Shown piece after piece: positions 1 to 7,335 of a stretch of DNA of 32,837 nt. The notes under the pieces were generated by a model that saw nothing but the letters and a program-made list of their open reading frames with translations, ran no database searches and had not been told where the DNA came from. The stretch comes from Bacteroidales bacterium (GTDB taxonomy: Bacteria > Bacteroidota > Bacteroidia > Bacteroidales > ML635J-15), in contig JAQIBY010000073.1 of the NCBI GenBank assembly GCA_027858835.1, positions 1-32,837 of the forward strand, in the 5' to 3' direction. Numbering within the stretch: position 1 is the first letter of the stretch; every line of letters starts with the position of its first letter. Position numbers and translations under genes: made by a program.

Positions 1-254
1 AATCCTTTTTCGCCTTTTGATTTATATACCTGTTTTGTCATTTTATTTTGTATTTATTTATGCCCAAATATAGGTATAATTATTTAACTGACAATGAGTT
101 AAATTATAGAAGTCCCCTATCACAATTTTTGTAATATAACTTCAGACACTTTTTGCCATTTATCAAAATCCTGTTTAAAAAAATATGCTCTTTTCTCATA
201 ATGCATAAAATTGATTTAGCCCAAAACTAATTCAATTGAAAACTACAAGCGTTT

Positions 255-290
255 TTATAAGCGCTTATAATCGACTATAAGCACTTATAA
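255..290. promoter_or_regulatory. Tandem palindromes, putative operator
   Basis: A perfect 16-bp palindrome, TTATAAGCGCTTATAA, lies at 255-270. A second, imperfect copy (TATAAGCACTTATA) lies at 276-289. The two are in register about 20 bp apart, close to two helical turns. They sit just upstream of a TATGTTTG -7 box (307-314), and the second copy falls where the -33 element would be. The arrangement fits a binding site for a dimeric repressor or activator of the following zinc-ribbon gene. No binding protein can be identified from the sequence. Confidence 0.45.
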
Positions 291-306
291 AAATGAATAA
301 ATTTTG

Positions 307-314
307 TATGTTTG
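307..314 (+). promoter_or_regulatory. Putative Bacteroidota -7 box
   Basis: TATGTTTG matches the Bacteroidota TAnnTTTG consensus and ends 17 bp before the ATG at 332. No TTTG -33 element is visible; the second palindrome occupies that place. If real, transcription would start near 320. That would make the earlier in-frame ATG at 293 untranslated. Confidence 0.4.
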
Positions 315-331
315 CATTAAAATTAGTTGTT

Positions 332-697
332 ATGAAACGTGAATGCTTGAATTGCGGTGAAATAATCAAAGGAAGATCCGATAAAAAGTTTTGTGATCAT
401 TTATGCAGAAACGCATATAATAATAATCGAAAAAAAGAATTAGAAAAATACATTATTCAAATAAATAGTGAGCTTCGAAAAAATAGAAGAATTTTAAAAG
501 ATTTTAGTCCAGTTGGTAAAACAACAATCCGAAGCAATTATTTAAAAGATTCTGGATTTAATTTTAATTTACAAACCAATACATTCACTACAAAAAATAA
601 TAATACCTATAAATTTTGCTACGATTATGGATATTTAGAATTAGAAGATGAAAAAGTCTTAATTGTGAATTTACAAGATTATATGAAACCAATTTAG
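332..697 (+). CDS. Small zinc-ribbon protein, hypothetical
   Basis: A 121-residue protein of unknown function. The N-terminus has a zinc-ribbon-like pattern: C5-x2-C8, then C21-x3-C25 in a KKFCDHLCRNAYNNN context. A basic helical stretch (about 26-57, Lys/Arg/Asn-rich) and a C-terminal region rich in Tyr, Phe and Asp follow. The layout resembles small uncharacterised proteins seen in Bacteroidota; I know of no assigned role. Nucleic-acid binding is possible given the ribbon and basic segment, but this is inference. An in-frame ATG at 293 would add 13 residues (MNKFCMFALKLVV). I prefer 332 because the zinc motif begins just after it and a -7 box lies between the two starts. The gene is strongly AT-rich and stands alone at the accessory edge of the window. 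Confidence 0.7.
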   Translation: MKRECLNCGEIIKGRSDKKFCDHLCRNAYNNNRKKELEKYIIQINSELRKNRRILKDFSPVGKTTIRSNYLKDSGFNFNLQTNTFTTKNNNTYKFCYDYGYLELEDEKVLIVNLQDYMKPI

Positions 698-1431
698 TTT
701 AAAAACGTCTAAAAATACAATAAATTACATTCTGTAAATCCAGCAAAAACCTAAGTTGAATTTGTTGAAATTTAATGCAAATTTGCTGTGCTCTAGATAC
801 AGCTCCGCCCTCTCAGTCACATTGGTCATTTGTAACTTACTGTATAAGAACATGATATAAATTTGTTAAATTTTGGATATTTGTACTAAATTGTACGGTT
901 TATTCTTCTCCACGAATTTTTTAAAACAAATTTATTTTAGTTCTATTACAAATCTAGTAGAAAATTTTGATTTTAGGGTATGAATTTCACAAAAGATTTT
1001 TAAATTTGTTGCTAGATTTTGGAGATGAATGGGATAATCACCAATATTGAAAGCATGCACAAGACCCAAAAAGTTTATCTTAACCTTGAGTACGTTTCTA
1101 ACTACTACGAAGACCCACTACACTTAAAGTGGAATGGAGCGTAGGAATTGTTCGCATGTACCCTTTGAGCATATCAGTATCGATGAAATAACATTCATAA
1201 ACCATGCATAGGGTATTGTAATACCAATTGTTTTTTAAAATGATTGTTAAAGAAATTCTGAAACTACCAATCGCTGTTCCGAATTATTTCGGAATGATGT
1301 TTAATCGGTATAAATACCATCAGGCAAAAAAATAAAAACCAAGATCTCGGGTTAATGGACAAAATGGTTGGTAAAAAGTTCCACACGGCTGTAATTTATT
1401 AGGTTTGCATTAAATGAAAGCTTATGAATAC
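698..1431. other. Gene-poor AT-rich gap
   Basis: About 730 bp without an intact gene. Two open minus-strand stretches that overlap in different frames (932-1117 and 1098-1283) may be a decayed gene and are listed separately. A small hairpin (TTCCGAA, loop TTAT, TTCGGAA) lies at 1277-1294. I see no tRNA, insertion-sequence ends or other recognisable element. Confidence 0.5.
932..1283 (-). pseudogene. Possible decayed, frameshifted gene remnant
   Basis: On the minus strand, 1283-1098 stays open for 61 codons (it contains YECYFIDTDMLKGYMRTIPT) and ends at a stop. A second frame, 1117-932, is open for another 61 codons (it contains VHAFNIGDYPIHLQNLATNL). The two overlap by 20 bp, so one indel would join them into about 115 codons. 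Neither has a convincing start, and a stop lies directly upstream of the first. The residue mix looks protein-like, but I recognise no family. Chance open frames remain possible. Confidence 0.22.
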
Positions 1432-1464
1432 AAAAAAGCGCCAAATTTCTCAAATTTGGCGCTT
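1432..1464 (-). terminator. Rho-independent terminator of the ser operon
   Basis: A perfect 13-bp inverted repeat (AAGCGCCAAATTT / AAATTTGGCGCTT) has a 3-nt loop. Read on the minus strand it is followed by a T run (the complement of A1432-A1437). It lies about 20 bp past the stop of the DUF1015 gene and should end the serC-serA-DUF1015 transcript. Confidence 0.85.
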
Positions 1465-1483
1465 ATATAAAGTATAAACTCTA

Positions 1484-2737
1484 TTAATCCAATTTATGAA
1501 TCAATAAGCCTGAGCGCAATTTAGGCTCAAACCAAGTTGTTTTCGGAGGCATGATGTTACCGGTGTCTGCAATGTCAATCAGTTGCTTCATACTAACAGG
1601 GTACAAAGCAAAAGCAACTTTCATTTCACCACCATCAACGCGTTTTTTCAATTCGCCGAGACCACGGATTCCACCCACAAAATCAATACGTTTTGAGGTA
1701 CGCAAATCTTCGATTCCCAAAAAATTATCCAAAACAAGATTTGAAAGAATGGTTACGTCCAATACACCAATCGGATCAGTATCATCATAATAACCCGGAC
1801 GTGCAGTTAATTTATACCATTTTCCTTCGAAATACATACTGAACTCATGAAGTTTTGCAGGTTTATAAACATCTTCACCCATATCTTCCACTTCAAACAC
1901 TTCATTCAGTTTTTCCATGAATTCATCGGCTGTCAGTCCGTTTAAATCCTGAACAACACGGTTATAATCAATAATTTTTAATTGATTATCGGGAAAATGT
2001 ACTGCCATGAAATAGTTGTATTCTTCATCTCCAGTATGATTCGCATTTTTTGCAGCAAATTCATCACCGATACGAGCAGCTGCTGCCGTTCTATGATGAC
2101 CGTCGGCAACATAAGTTGCAGGCACTTTTGTCGCAAAAAGTTCTTCTAGCTGCTTATTGGTTTCCGGATTATTTACCGGCCAGAAAGCATGTCCAAATCC
2201 GTCTTCTTTTACAACAAACTCATACTCGGGAGCTTCGTTATTCACAATATTCTCAACAATTGCATCAATTTCAGGCACAGCTTTGTATGAGAAGAATACT
2301 GGCTCCATATTCGCACGGGTATAGCGGGTAAGCACCATACGATCTTCTTCTTTTTCGGGGCGTGTTAATTCATGTTTCTTAATGACACCGTCTTTGTAAT
2401 CCTGACAAGCTGCGCAACCAACCAGACCGTATTGAGTACGTCCATCCATGGTTTGTGCATAAATGTAATATTTCCCTTCGGCTTCTTGTTTAAGCCAGCC
2501 TTTTTCTTGAAATTTCTTGAAATTTTCAACTGCTTTTTTATAAACAGCCTCAGAATGAACATCAGTTCCTTCTGGCAAATCAATTTCGGCACGTGTAATG
2601 TGCAAAAGTGAATGCTCTTTGCCCTCAGCCATTTCGGCAGCTTCTTTTGAATTCATCACGTCATAAGGAAGGCAAGACAATTCCTCTGCCATCGCTTTTT
2701 GGGGACGCAATCCTTTGAAAGGTTTGATTATAGCCAT
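1484..2737 (-). CDS. DUF1015 family protein, serine-cluster associated
   Basis: A 417-residue cytoplasmic protein of the DUF1015 family (COG4198). Visible conserved blocks are LPYDVM (23-28), the charged stretch KKHELTRPEKEEDR (120-133), and YVADGHHRTAAAARI with DGHHR at 212-216. The DGHHR block resembles the nucleotide or phosphate loop of ParB/Srx-fold proteins such as the archaeal free-serine kinase SerK. I note that as a motif-level resemblance only. In many Bacteroidota this gene sits next to serC and serA, as here, which points to a role in serine metabolism. No phosphoserine phosphatase is encoded nearby. I know of no demonstrated activity. It is the last gene before the 1432-1464 terminator. 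A four-helix-bundle cassette separates it from serA, so its transcription may depend on read-through. Confidence 0.85.
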   Translation of the reverse strand: MAIIKPFKGLRPQKAMAEELSCLPYDVMNSKEAAEMAEGKEHSLLHITRAEIDLPEGTDVHSEAVYKKAVENFKKFQEKGWLKQEAEGKYYIYAQTMDGRTQYGLVGCAACQDYKDGVIKKHELTRPEKEEDRMVLTRYTRANMEPVFFSYKAVPEIDAIVENIVNNEAPEYEFVVKEDGFGHAFWPVNNPETNKQLEELFATKVPATYVADGHHRTAAAARIGDEFAAKNANHTGDEEYNYFMAVHFPDNQLKIIDYNRVVQDLNGLTADEFMEKLNEVFEVEDMGEDVYKPAKLHEFSMYFEGKWYKLTARPGYYDDTDPIGVLDVTILSNLVLDNFLGIEDLRTSKRIDFVGGIRGLGELKKRVDGGEMKVAFALYPVSMKQLIDIADTGNIMPPKTTWFEPKLRSGLLIHKLD

Positions 2738-2772
2738 AGTTATACTTTTTTAATAATTATTATTCGAATTTA

Positions 2773-2812
2773 CGAGCTTGCGAGCTTGCGAGCTTGCGAG
2801 CTTGAGAACGTG
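2773..2812. repeat. Octamer repeat array, left flank of cassette
   Basis: Four perfect head-to-tail copies of the 8-mer CGAGCTTG (2773-2804) are followed by AGAACGTG (2805-2812). The same two 8-mer types reappear in inverted orientation at 3311-3340, on the other side of the four-helix-bundle gene. Confidence 0.85.
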
Positions 2813-2867
2813 CGATGTATTCGCAACGAGATTAACAAGATCACAACTTGCTCACAAAAATATTATT

Positions 2868-3251
2868 CTATTTTGAAATGACACACCATTTTTCTTTGTT
2901 TTGCATAATTTTCACTAACATCGATAAAATGTGATCGTACTTGTCAGACAACTCAGCATGTAACTCTGCCGTGATATATCGACAATCTAAAGCAAAGTCT
3001 AACCATAGCTTAGTCTCATCAGCTTCTGCTTCTGAATCGGTTAACTTACTAAGAAAGTTTTTAGGATACTTTCTTCGTCTCCAAGCCTCTACAATGTTAC
3101 TAACTACTGAGCGAGATGATCTTTTTATTTGCATAGAAAGATCAAATCTCTCTTCGTCAGGAAAATCTTTAGTCATTCTAAAAATCTCCATTGCAGCCTC
3201 ATAAGCAACATTATAAACTTTTATATCTTTCGTCGAAGTAATGATAGCCAT
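2868..3251 (-). CDS. Four-helix-bundle protein, 23S rRNA IVP/Avd-like
   Basis: A 127-residue all-helical protein of the four-helix-bundle family (TIGR02436). The family is named for proteins encoded in 23S rRNA intervening sequences and is related to the Avd accessory proteins of diversity-generating retroelements. Family hallmarks are visible in the core QIKRSSRSVVSNIVEAWRRR (41-60), followed by FLSKLTDSEAEADETKLWL. The helices are amphipathic and basic, which fits nucleic-acid or multimer binding. The start is set at the ATG at 3251. An upstream extension to 3281 would add MFLLYLNKSN, which is not family-like. No reverse transcriptase, variable repeat or rRNA is nearby, so this is a solo copy. 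It splits the serine operon and is bracketed by inverted octamer repeats, which suggests a mobile or selfish cassette. Function unknown. Confidence 0.85.
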   Translation of the reverse strand: MAIITSTKDIKVYNVAYEAAMEIFRMTKDFPDEERFDLSMQIKRSSRSVVSNIVEAWRRRKYPKNFLSKLTDSEAEADETKLWLDFALDCRYITAELHAELSDKYDHILSMLVKIMQNKEKWCVISK

Positions 3252-3310
3252 GTTAGATTTATTTAAGTAAAGCAAGAACATCTAAATGCGAACTTAGCTT
3301 GTTTACTTTT

Positions 3311-3340
3311 CGCACGATCGCAAGCTCTCACGTTCTCACC
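3311..3340. repeat. Octamer repeat, right flank of cassette (inverted)
   Basis: Read on the minus strand this stretch contains AGAACGTG, AGAGCTTG and CGATCGTG head to tail. It shares AGAACGTG exactly, and AGAGCTTG with one mismatch to CGAGCTTG, with the array at 2773-2812, in the opposite orientation. The pair brackets the four-helix-bundle gene. Confidence 0.7.
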
Positions 3341-3348
3341 ACCGAGTT

Positions 3349-4272
3349 CTACTTATTCACTTGAAACGTTTTGTCTCCTTTTTCAAACATAGCGACAATT
3401 TGCTCAATTGCAGCAATTCCTGCATTAACATTTGCCTCTTTAGTCTGTGCCCCCATTTTCTTTGGAGTAAAGAAATAACGTCCTTCAAATTTTGCAGCAA
3501 TATCATCGGCACAATCTGGAGCGATATCAGAAAGGTAAGTAAAATCTTCGCGTTCAGCCATCAACTCCATCATTTCTGCTTCGTTAATCACCTCTTTGCG
3601 TGCTGTATTTACGAGACATGCATCCTTTGGCATTGAACCTAACAAGGCTTTTCCAATTGATGCTTTTGTTTTTTCGTTAGCCGGGATATGCAATGAGATA
3701 TACTGACATGATTTGTATAATTCCTCAGCAGAGTCCAATGCTTTTACACCGTCTGCTTCAATTTCAGCCTTCTTAACGAAGGGATCAAACGCACAAACTT
3801 CCATTCCAAAGCCTTTAGCAATGCGAGCTACGTGTTGTCCAACATTTCCATAGGCGTGAATTCCAATGCTTTTTTCTTTTAATTCAGTACCCGGTTTTCC
3901 GTTGAAACCACCGCGAGCCATAAAGACCATCATACCCAAAGCAAGTTCTGCAACTGCATTGGAGTTTTGTCCCGGTGTATTCATTACAACCACATTGTGT
4001 TTTGTCGCTGCATCCAAATCGACATTATCATAACCTGCACCTGCACGAACGACAACTTCCAGATTTTTTGCGGCTTCAATCACTTCTGCAGTCACTTTAT
4101 CCGAGCGAATGATAATTGCATTAACATCAGCAACAGCATTCACAAAATCTTGTTGTTCGGCATATTTTTCAAGCAAAACAAACTCATATCCTGCCTCTTT
4201 ACAAACGGCTTCAATTCCTTTCACTGCCTCAGGAGCAAAAGGTTTTTGTGTAGCAACCAATATTTTTTTCAT
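3349..4272 (-). CDS. serA: D-3-phosphoglycerate dehydrogenase, short Lys type
   Basis: Catalyses NAD-dependent oxidation of 3-phosphoglycerate to 3-phosphohydroxypyruvate, the first step of serine synthesis. At 307 residues it is the short form without ACT or ASB regulatory domains. Visible motifs are RAGAGYDNVD (76-85), the dinucleotide loop AYGNVG (140-145, with Ala in place of the first Gly), the NAD-selecting Asp D163, and the catalytic Arg in VNTAR (R225). The usual catalytic His motif (TPHxGA) is replaced by TPKKMGA with Lys at 271/272. This is the hallmark of the type IIIK enzymes known from Entamoeba and Bacteroides, so it is a subtype and not a loss. The gene lies 66 bp downstream of serC in the same orientation, so the two are probably co-transcribed. 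Lack of an ACT domain implies no direct serine feedback. Confidence 0.95.
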   Translation of the reverse strand: MKKILVATQKPFAPEAVKGIEAVCKEAGYEFVLLEKYAEQQDFVNAVADVNAIIIRSDKVTAEVIEAAKNLEVVVRAGAGYDNVDLDAATKHNVVVMNTPGQNSNAVAELALGMMVFMARGGFNGKPGTELKEKSIGIHAYGNVGQHVARIAKGFGMEVCAFDPFVKKAEIEADGVKALDSAEELYKSCQYISLHIPANEKTKASIGKALLGSMPKDACLVNTARKEVINEAEMMELMAEREDFTYLSDIAPDCADDIAAKFEGRYFFTPKKMGAQTKEANVNAGIAAIEQIVAMFEKGDKTFQVNK

Positions 4273-4291
4273 CGCATTAATATTTTAAATA

Positions 4292-4315
4292 ATGAGCTGC
4301 CAAAAGCCAGCTCAT
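4292..4315 (-). other. Stem-loop between serC and serA
   Basis: An 8-bp perfect inverted repeat (ATGAGCTG / CAGCTCAT) with an 8-nt loop fills most of the serC-serA spacer. There is no T run, so it is not a canonical terminator. It could be an RNA-processing or stability hairpin that sets relative serC and serA expression. Confidence 0.4.
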
Positions 4316-4338
4316 CATAATTTCACAATACTTTTAAT

Positions 4339-5409
4339 TTACGCATTTGCTTTTTCGAAATCGTTCATTGCTTTTACAAGTACCTCAACATCTTCAATAG
4401 TAGAAGCATTGTAAGTAGAAGCACGGAATCCACCGACTGAACGGTGACCTTTAATTCCGACAATGTTACGTTCTCCTGCAAATTTGATGAAATCAGCTTG
4501 AAGGGCTTCATATTTGTCCTCAAAAATAAAGCAAATATTCATTCGTGAGCGATCTTCTTTAGCTACAGTTCCTTTGAACATTTTACTTTCATCAATTGCA
4601 TTATAAAGCAAATCGGCACGTTCTTGAGCTAATTTATCCATTGCCTCAACTCCACCCATGGATTTAACCCATTTCAATGTTTCGCGAATTGCAAAAATAT
4701 TGATTACCGGCGGTGTATTGAACATAGACCCTTTTTCAACATGGATTGAATATTTCAACATGGTTGGAATCGGACGATCAACCACTTTATCAAGCATTGA
4801 TTTACGGATAATAACAAAAGTTGCACCTGCTGGGCCTACATTTTTCTGAGCACCACCATAAACCATCGCATATTTTGAAAAATCAACCGGACGGCTCATG
4901 AAATCAGAAGACATATCAGCAATCAAAGGAACCGGACAATCAATATCATTCAACATTTCAGTTCCTTTAATAGTGTTATTGGTTGTGATATGAGCATAAT
5001 CCATATCTGCAGGAATATCATAATCTTTAGGAATATAAGTGAATTCCTTATCTTTTGATGATACCTCCAAAACTTCACCCCAAAGTGCAGCTTCTTTTAC
5101 CGCTTTGGCTGACCAAGTTCCGGTATTCAGGTAGAAAGCTTTTTCTTCAAGGAAATTGTAAGGAATCATTGCAAACTGCATTGACGCACCACCCCCCAGG
5201 AACAAAATTTCAAAATCATCCGGGATATTCATCACCTCATGCATCATAGCAACAGTTTCATCCATAATTGCCATGAATTCTTTTCCACGATGTGAAACTT
5301 CAAGAATGGATTGTCCTGCATTATCAAGCTCTAGAATCGCTTTAGACGTATTTTCCAACAAGCTATCAGACAACTTGCACGGACCTGCATTAAAAATATG
5401 CTTTCTCAT
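4339..5409 (-). CDS. serC: Phosphoserine aminotransferase
   Basis: A PLP-dependent class V aminotransferase that converts 3-phosphohydroxypyruvate and glutamate to O-phosphoserine and 2-oxoglutarate. The same fold acts in the pyridoxal-phosphate pathway. Its 356 residues match the family's usual length. Visible features are FNAGPCKL at the N-terminus (6-13), SHRGKEF (39-45), [11 protein letters not shown] (70-80) for phosphate binding, the cofactor-holding DMSSDF (165-170), and [12 protein letters not shown] (184-195) with the Schiff-base Lys K189. The C-terminal [15 protein letters not shown] block binds substrate phosphate. It is the first gene of the minus-strand serine operon and is preceded by a good Bacteroidota promoter at 5453-5482. 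It is divergent from the UPF0316 gene. Confidence 0.97.
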   Translation of the reverse strand: MRKHIFNAGPCKLSDSLLENTSKAILELDNAGQSILEVSHRGKEFMAIMDETVAMMHEVMNIPDDFEILFLGGGASMQFAMIPYNFLEEKAFYLNTGTWSAKAVKEAALWGEVLEVSSKDKEFTYIPKDYDIPADMDYAHITTNNTIKGTEMLNDIDCPVPLIADMSSDFMSRPVDFSKYAMVYGGAQKNVGPAGATFVIIRKSMLDKVVDRPIPTMLKYSIHVEKGSMFNTPPVINIFAIRETLKWVKSMGGVEAMDKLAQERADLLYNAIDESKMFKGTVAKEDRSRMNICFIFEDKYEALQADFIKFAGERNIVGIKGHRSVGGFRASTYNASTIEDVEVLVKAMNDFEKANA

Positions 5410-5452
5410 AATTTATTAATTTTTAAATATTTAAGTACCATTTTGTTCTCAA

Positions 5453-5482
5453 CAAAAATAAACATATTTAGCAATCTTTCAA
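5453..5482 (-). promoter_or_regulatory. Putative serC operon promoter
   Basis: On the minus strand a TATTTTTG -7 box (complement of 5453-5460) matches TAnnTTTG. A TTG -33 element (complement of 5480-5482) lies 19 bp upstream of it. Spacing and sequence fit the Bacteroidota primary sigma consensus. The leader to the serC ATG would be about 40 nt. Confidence 0.6.
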
Positions 5483-5520
5483 GTATAAAAATAATGATGT
5501 AAAACATATCTATTTTTAAT

Positions 5521-5528
5521 TACATTTG
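5521..5528 (+). promoter_or_regulatory. Putative -7 box for UPF0316 gene
   Basis: TACATTTG matches TAnnTTTG, 25 bp before the ATG at 5554. No clear TTTG -33 is visible at the expected distance. It is divergent from the serC promoter. Confidence 0.4.
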
Positions 5529-5553
5529 CGCCAAATTTAAAGGAGAATTAAAC

Positions 5554-6135
5554 ATGACATTAATTGTATTTGATTGGCAAACCTGGGTACTAATCCCGCT
5601 GTTTATCTTTGTTGCCCGCATATTTGATGTGAGCATCGGCACATTACGTATCATCTTGGTGAACAGAGGGTATAAAACCTTAGCTCCCATACTAGGGTTT
5701 GTAGAGGTTTTCATTTGGGTTATTGCCATCAGTAAAATAATGGAAAATCTGGATAACTGGATAAATTACATTTTCTATGCAGCAGGTTTTGCAACCGGAA
5801 ATTTTGTTGGTATGTATATTGAAGAAAAGCTTGCCATCGGGAAGGTCGGAGTCAGGATTGTTACAAAACGAGGTGCAGACAAACTCATAAAAAGTATTGC
5901 TGACAACGGATTTGGCATTACATATATAGATGCACAAGGGAAATACGGCGATGTACATGTAATTTATTCAACCTGTAAACGCAAACGGCTCCATCAATTG
6001 CTTGCTTTAGTACATGAATACAACCCAAAAGCATTTTATACCATAGAAGATATACGCTTTGCAAATCAGAATTACGACACTCCCGCAAAAATTCCGGGGA
6101 CAAAACGCCTTTTTAGCTTTCGAAAAGGAAAATAA
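5554..6135 (+). CDS. UPF0316 / DUF2179 membrane protein
   Basis: A 193-residue inner-membrane protein of the UPF0316 family (DUF5698 plus DUF2179). Three hydrophobic helices are visible at about 9-27, 45-62 and 70-90. The conserved ARIFDVSIGTLRII stretch (21-34) lies in and after the first. A soluble DUF2179 domain, PII-like in fold, covers about 95-168 (GVRIVTKRGADKL to YTIEDIRF). The function of the family is not established. The PII-like tail suggests sensing of a small ligand, which is inference. The start is well supported by an AAAGGAG ribosome-binding site ending 8 nt before the ATG, unusual in this SD-poor phylum. It stands alone, 56 bp ahead of the DUF58 gene. Confidence 0.88.
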   Translation: MTLIVFDWQTWVLIPLFIFVARIFDVSIGTLRIILVNRGYKTLAPILGFVEVFIWVIAISKIMENLDNWINYIFYAAGFATGNFVGMYIEEKLAIGKVGVRIVTKRGADKLIKSIADNGFGITYIDAQGKYGDVHVIYSTCKRKRLHQLLALVHEYNPKAFYTIEDIRFANQNYDTPAKIPGTKRLFSFRKGK

Positions 6136-6191
6136 ACACAATGAAATTCTCATAAATTTTCACTAAATTCGTTTTTTGAAAAAACAGTGAA

Positions 6192-7112
6192 GTGAAAAAC
6201 CTGAAAGACATACGACAATTCGAGGAATTTGATAATCTGGAATTCATAGCCAGACAAGTTGTTGAAGGATTTATTACTGGTCTGCACAAAAGTCCGTATC
6301 ACGGATTTTCCGTAGAATTTGCAGAACATCGCCTTTATAATAAAGGAGAATCCACAAAACATATTGACTGGAAATTGTATGCTCGTACAGAAAAGCTTTT
6401 CGTAAAACGATATGAAGAAGAAACTAATCTTCGGGCACATTTAATTATTGACACCTCTTCATCCATGTTGTTTCCGGTAAAGACGGAGCGCATGAATAAG
6501 ATTTCCTATTCCGTTTATCTTGCATCAGCCTTGATTTATTTGCTAAAACGTCAACGTGATGCTGTCGGATTAAGTTTATTTGACGAAAACATAAAATTAC
6601 ACACCGATGCCCGCCTAAATTCAGTGCATCTTGCCCATCTGTACAATGAACTTCGAAATTTATTATCGGATGATTTTCAACCAGCAAAAGTAAAAACCAG
6701 TGCCGCCGAATCATTGAATATTCTTGCCGAACAAATAAACAAGCGCTCATTGGTTGTTATCTTTTCAGACATGTTCACCGAAGAAGACCCCGAAGTGCTG
6801 TTTTCTGCCCTGCAACATTTGCGATTTAAGAAGCACGAGGTCATTCTTTTCCACGTCACCGACCACGAACTGGAACAGGAATTTAACTTTTCAAATCGTC
6901 CGCATCGCTTTGTGGATTTAGAAACGGGAAAAGAACTAAAACTAAATCCAAACGAAGTACGCGAACATTATCAAAATAAAACAAAACGCATTTTTACCGA
7001 ATTAAAAAATCGCTGCGGACAGTTTAATATCGATTTTGTGGAAGCAGATATCCGTAAAGATTTCACGGAAGTGCTTCATGCCTATTTGCTGAAACGTGGA
7101 AAACTATATTAA
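6192..7112 (+). CDS. DUF58 (vWA-like) protein
   Basis: A 306-residue DUF58-family protein with a von Willebrand A-like fold. The conserved HIDWKLYART block (57-66) is the DUF58 signature. A complete MIDAS-type DxSxS motif follows (D87, S89, S91, in IIDTSSSM), so metal binding is likely intact. There are no membrane segments, so it is probably cytoplasmic. DUF58 proteins usually sit beside a MoxR-type AAA+ ATPase and vWA membrane partners in BatA-like chaperone or metal-insertion operons. None is present here, so this is an orphan member whose MoxR partner must lie elsewhere. The start is GTG at 6192; the in-frame ATG at 6141 is followed by a stop after four codons. An exact function cannot be given. 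Confidence 0.88.
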   Translation: MKNLKDIRQFEEFDNLEFIARQVVEGFITGLHKSPYHGFSVEFAEHRLYNKGESTKHIDWKLYARTEKLFVKRYEEETNLRAHLIIDTSSSMLFPVKTERMNKISYSVYLASALIYLLKRQRDAVGLSLFDENIKLHTDARLNSVHLAHLYNELRNLLSDDFQPAKVKTSAAESLNILAEQINKRSLVVIFSDMFTEEDPEVLFSALQHLRFKKHEVILFHVTDHELEQEFNFSNRPHRFVDLETGKELKLNPNEVREHYQNKTKRIFTELKNRCGQFNIDFVEADIRKDFTEVLHAYLLKRGKLY

Positions 7113-7258
7113 GCCCTTTTTAACAAACCCTTAAACACAAACAATTTCCTTAGAATAAAAGACTAACTGACACAACATTAAAAGCCCACCTAACTTAGAA
7201 CACAAGTATTCTGTTGAACAATATTGATTTAGAATCAAAATAAATAAGCTAAATTATA

Positions 7259-7288
7259 TTGCATCTTGTTTGAAAGTATTTATTTTAG
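7259..7288 (+). promoter_or_regulatory. Putative promoter of the symporter operon
   Basis: A TTG (7259-7261) lies 19 bp upstream of TATTTTAG (7281-7288), which has one mismatch to TAnnTTTG. This is the best Bacteroidota-type match in the 223-bp gap ahead of the six-gene run. The leader would be about 40 nt and includes short direct CCTAA repeats at 7321-7332. Confidence 0.35.
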
Positions 7289-7335
7289 TCCAAAATTAAA
7301 CCTAAATCATAATCTAATTTAACCTAACCTAACTT

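Noticed and set aside
293-331. Upstream ATG start for the zinc-ribbon gene
   Set aside because: It lies upstream of the -7 box at 307-314 and adds a hydrophobic stretch not expected in this protein type; kept only as an alternative.
2050-2331. Plus-strand open frame of 93 codons
   Set aside because: It lies wholly inside the DUF1015 gene on the opposite strand and shows no recognisable protein features.
2773-2804. CRISPR-like array from the repeated CGAGCTTG unit
   Set aside because: Units are 8 bp and directly abutting with no spacers; it is a short tandem repeat.
2868-3340. Diversity-generating retroelement, because the four-helix-bundle protein resembles Avd
   Set aside because: No reverse transcriptase, template repeat or variable C-type lectin target is present in the window; the gene is a solo copy.
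3349-4272. SerA as an inactive enzyme because the catalytic His is missing
   Set aside because: The Lys-containing TPKKMGA motif is a known active subtype (type IIIK), and the other catalytic residues are present.
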